Assembly: GCA_039028315.1 (NCBI GenBank)
Contig: JBCCIH010000022.1
Location: forward strand, 1 to 16,309
Origin: Thermodesulfobacteriota bacterium
GTDB taxonomy: Bacteria; Desulfobacterota_D; UBA1144; Nemesobacterales; UBA2774
Reading direction: 5' to 3'
Length of the DNA: 16,309 bases
Position numbers and translations under genes: made by a program. The notes beneath the pieces are model-generated. The model searched no databases, was not told the DNA's origin, and was given only the letters and a program-made list of their open reading frames with translations. This document shows, one piece after another, positions 15,152 to 16,309 of this stretch (position 1 is its first letter; each line of letters opens with the position of its first letter).

Positions 15152-15187
15152 ATATCCGGGCCCTTAGAAAACTAAAGGCCCGGATAT
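15152..15187 (-). terminator. GC-rich hairpin after the DUF6600 gene, just before the 128-residue gene
   Basis: ATATCCGGGCC (15152-15162) pairs perfectly with GGCCCGGATAT (15177-15187). An inner TTAG/CTAA stem closes on AAAA, with one C-A mismatch. It begins 8 bases after the stop of the gene upstream on the minus strand. No proper T run follows, so termination may be incomplete, or the hairpin may protect or control the downstream message. Confidence 0.65.
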
Positions 15188-15195
15188 TTAACGAT

Positions 15196-16309
15196 TTAAC
15201 GGTGAGAGAATCTATTTTGTCTAGATGTCGGGATATTTCTTGGAGGTTTGTTATAGGTTCTTTGCTGATAGTTTCTGCTCTTATTATATGAGCGCGTTTG
15301 TTTGCTAGAATAAGTCTTTTTATTAGATTTTGACTTGGCTTTGTAGCTAGAATTCATACTAGATCTAGTTTTTTGTTCATACTTGGCTTTATATCTCTTA
15401 TCTGATCTATTATCTATTTTATGTCTACCATTTTGATTCTGTAGTTGATTTCTTTTTTGGTTGTGGACCTTATTCTTCTGAACCTTCTTTGTAGTTATCG
15501 CATCTTCGGGCCTAAACCCTGACTGTGGCCTGTTCTTGTTTTTATATCTATTGTTATGATTATTTTGTCTTATCTCTCTGCCATAGTCTGCACGAGATTT
15601 GGGATATTGATTTACTCTGGTCTGTCTATCATAGCCATTGGGAAGAGATGATTTATTGTATCTGTTAGGCTTTTTGGATTGTCTATCAATTTTTGGTCTG
15701 TAAACATTGTAGGATTTATCTTTTGCATAATTTAAATTCTTTTTCCCTCTAACAGTTATAAGGTCTTTATCCACTATTTTATGTCTATCCAGTTTTTTGT
15801 TTAAGTGTCTTTCAACCTTCTGCCTATTAGGACCATGATTAATCACTTTATTATCATAGCGCTTTATGTTTGTAACATGTCTTGAATTTCTTACTACAAT
15901 AAGATCTTGAGGACGAAGGGCTTCTTTGCCGGCGTGTTTGTGATCTCCAAACTTATGATATGGCATATAAACGCAGTGTCTTGCAGGTGGTTTGTAGTGA
16001 CCGTAATCGTGGTAGTAATCGTGATAATATTTATGTTTTTTATAGCGGTGCTTGTGATAGCGGTAGGGTTTGTAGTAAGACTTATATGAATTAAAGACGA
16101 ATCCAATTTCAACGAAAAAACCTCTATCTGGCGGAAGGGGTGCCCAGCCTATATAATCAGGGCTTTCATGCCAGCTAACCCATGCTGGTGCCCATGTTGT
16201 ACCGGGTATCCAAACCCAGCCTGCGTAGTCATCAAAGACCCACCGGCCGTAGTGGTAAGTGGCCCATCCCCAGGGCTCATATGATATCCACAGCCATCCC
16301 TGATCCGAC
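15196..16309 (-). CDS. DUF6600-type protein with basic Asn/Lys/Arg-rich tail (partial)
   Basis: The 3' part of a gene that continues past the right edge; 370 codons plus the stop are visible. The first ATG in view (15966) is internal, because the frame stays open upstream for 114 codons that encode the Trp/Tyr-rich DUF6600 region: WGWATYHYGRWVFDDYAGWV, PGTTWAPAWVSWHES and DYIGWAPLPP. A His/Tyr-rich stretch follows (YRYHKHRYKKHKYYHDYYHD), then VTNIKRYDNKVINHGPNRQKVE, a segment usual after DUF6600. The last 200 residues are low-complexity and extremely basic (Lys, Arg, Asn, Gln, Ser), with three RPxDxIxx-like pieces (LRPQDLIVV, VDKDLITV, FRPEDAITT). Family members are usually exported envelope proteins of unknown function. 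The tail could bind nucleic acid, peptidoglycan or anionic polymer; that is inference. Confidence 0.82.
   Translation of the reverse strand, partial: SDQGWLWISYEPWGWATYHYGRWVFDDYAGWVWIPGTTWAPAWVSWHESPDYIGWAPLPPDRGFFVEIGFVFNSYKSYYKPYRYHKHRYKKHKYYHDYYHDYGHYKPPARHCVYMPYHKFGDHKHAGKEALRPQDLIVVRNSRHVTNIKRYDNKVINHGPNRQKVERHLNKKLDRHKIVDKDLITVRGKKNLNYAKDKSYNVYRPKIDRQSKKPNRYNKSSLPNGYDRQTRVNQYPKSRADYGREIRQNNHNNRYKNKNRPQSGFRPEDAITTKKVQKNKVHNQKRNQLQNQNGRHKIDNRSDKRYKAKYEQKTRSSMNSSYKAKSKSNKKTYSSKQTRSYNKSRNYQQRTYNKPPRNIPTSRQNRFSHR

Noticed and set aside
15894..16112. A 72-codon minus-strand frame rich in Thr and Ile
   Set aside because: It overlaps the DUF6600 coding frame on the same strand in another phase; the repetitive peptide is produced by misreading its His/Tyr-rich codons.
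1..16309. CRISPR arrays, insertion sequences, tRNA or rRNA genes, prophage or defence genes
   Set aside because: I found no regularly spaced repeats, transposase or integrase motifs, cloverleaf-like sequences or rRNA-like stretches anywhere in the window.

Overview
The window is AT-rich bacterial chromosome, and it reads as ordinary core genome with some lineage-specific envelope genes. The cell was Gram-negative (diderm). Evidence is a LolB-like lipoprotein, a lipobox TPR protein, an ExbB/ExbD proton channel, and exported proteins with C-terminal sorting tails. MqnC points to menaquinone made by the futalosine route. There are no transposases, integrases, tRNAs or CRISPR arrays. The mix suggests an uncultured deltaproteobacteria-like lineage (for example something near Dadabacteria), but that placement is a guess from gene content only.

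Layout. 1-253: end of clpB, followed by a strong terminator. 254-582: AT-rich intergenic DNA with a promoter overlapped by a 9-bp inverted repeat. 583-1641: secreted cohesin-like/DUF11 protein ending in nine glycines, Cys, a hydrophobic helix and Lys residues. 1652-1679: hairpin shared with the convergent proS-pyrF pair on the minus strand. 4360-5453: exbB-exbD on the plus strand. 5566-7415: a BASS-type transporter overlapping a DMT/EamA transporter. On the minus strand from 12412 down to 7418: transglutaminase-like protein, TPR lipoprotein, LolB-like lipoprotein, HPr and a LysE-type exporter. 12564-13502 (minus): secreted DUF6923-like protein with an IPTL-CTERM tail, its own terminator and a probable promoter. 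13680-14756: mqnC. 14753-15139 (minus): unrecognised 128-residue protein. 15196-16309 (minus): 3' part of a DUF6600-type protein that runs off the right edge.

How the genes fit together. The most coherent unit is the three-gene operon at 8435-12412. Its three exported products overlap or nearly abut: a papain-fold transglutaminase-like enzyme, a lipoprotein of about 15 TPRs, and a LolB-like lipoprotein. This looks like an envelope assembly or lipoprotein-handling module. Two secreted proteins carry different C-terminal sorting signals. One is IPTL-CTERM, the known exosortase H type. The other is a Gly-run/Cys tail that I cannot assign to a named class. No sorting enzyme is visible, so it must be elsewhere in the genome. 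I see no clearly novel defence or mobile system. The best candidates for something undescribed are the Gly9-Cys tail, the transglutaminase-TPR-LolB module, and several perfect 15-bp palindromes and hairpins at gene starts.
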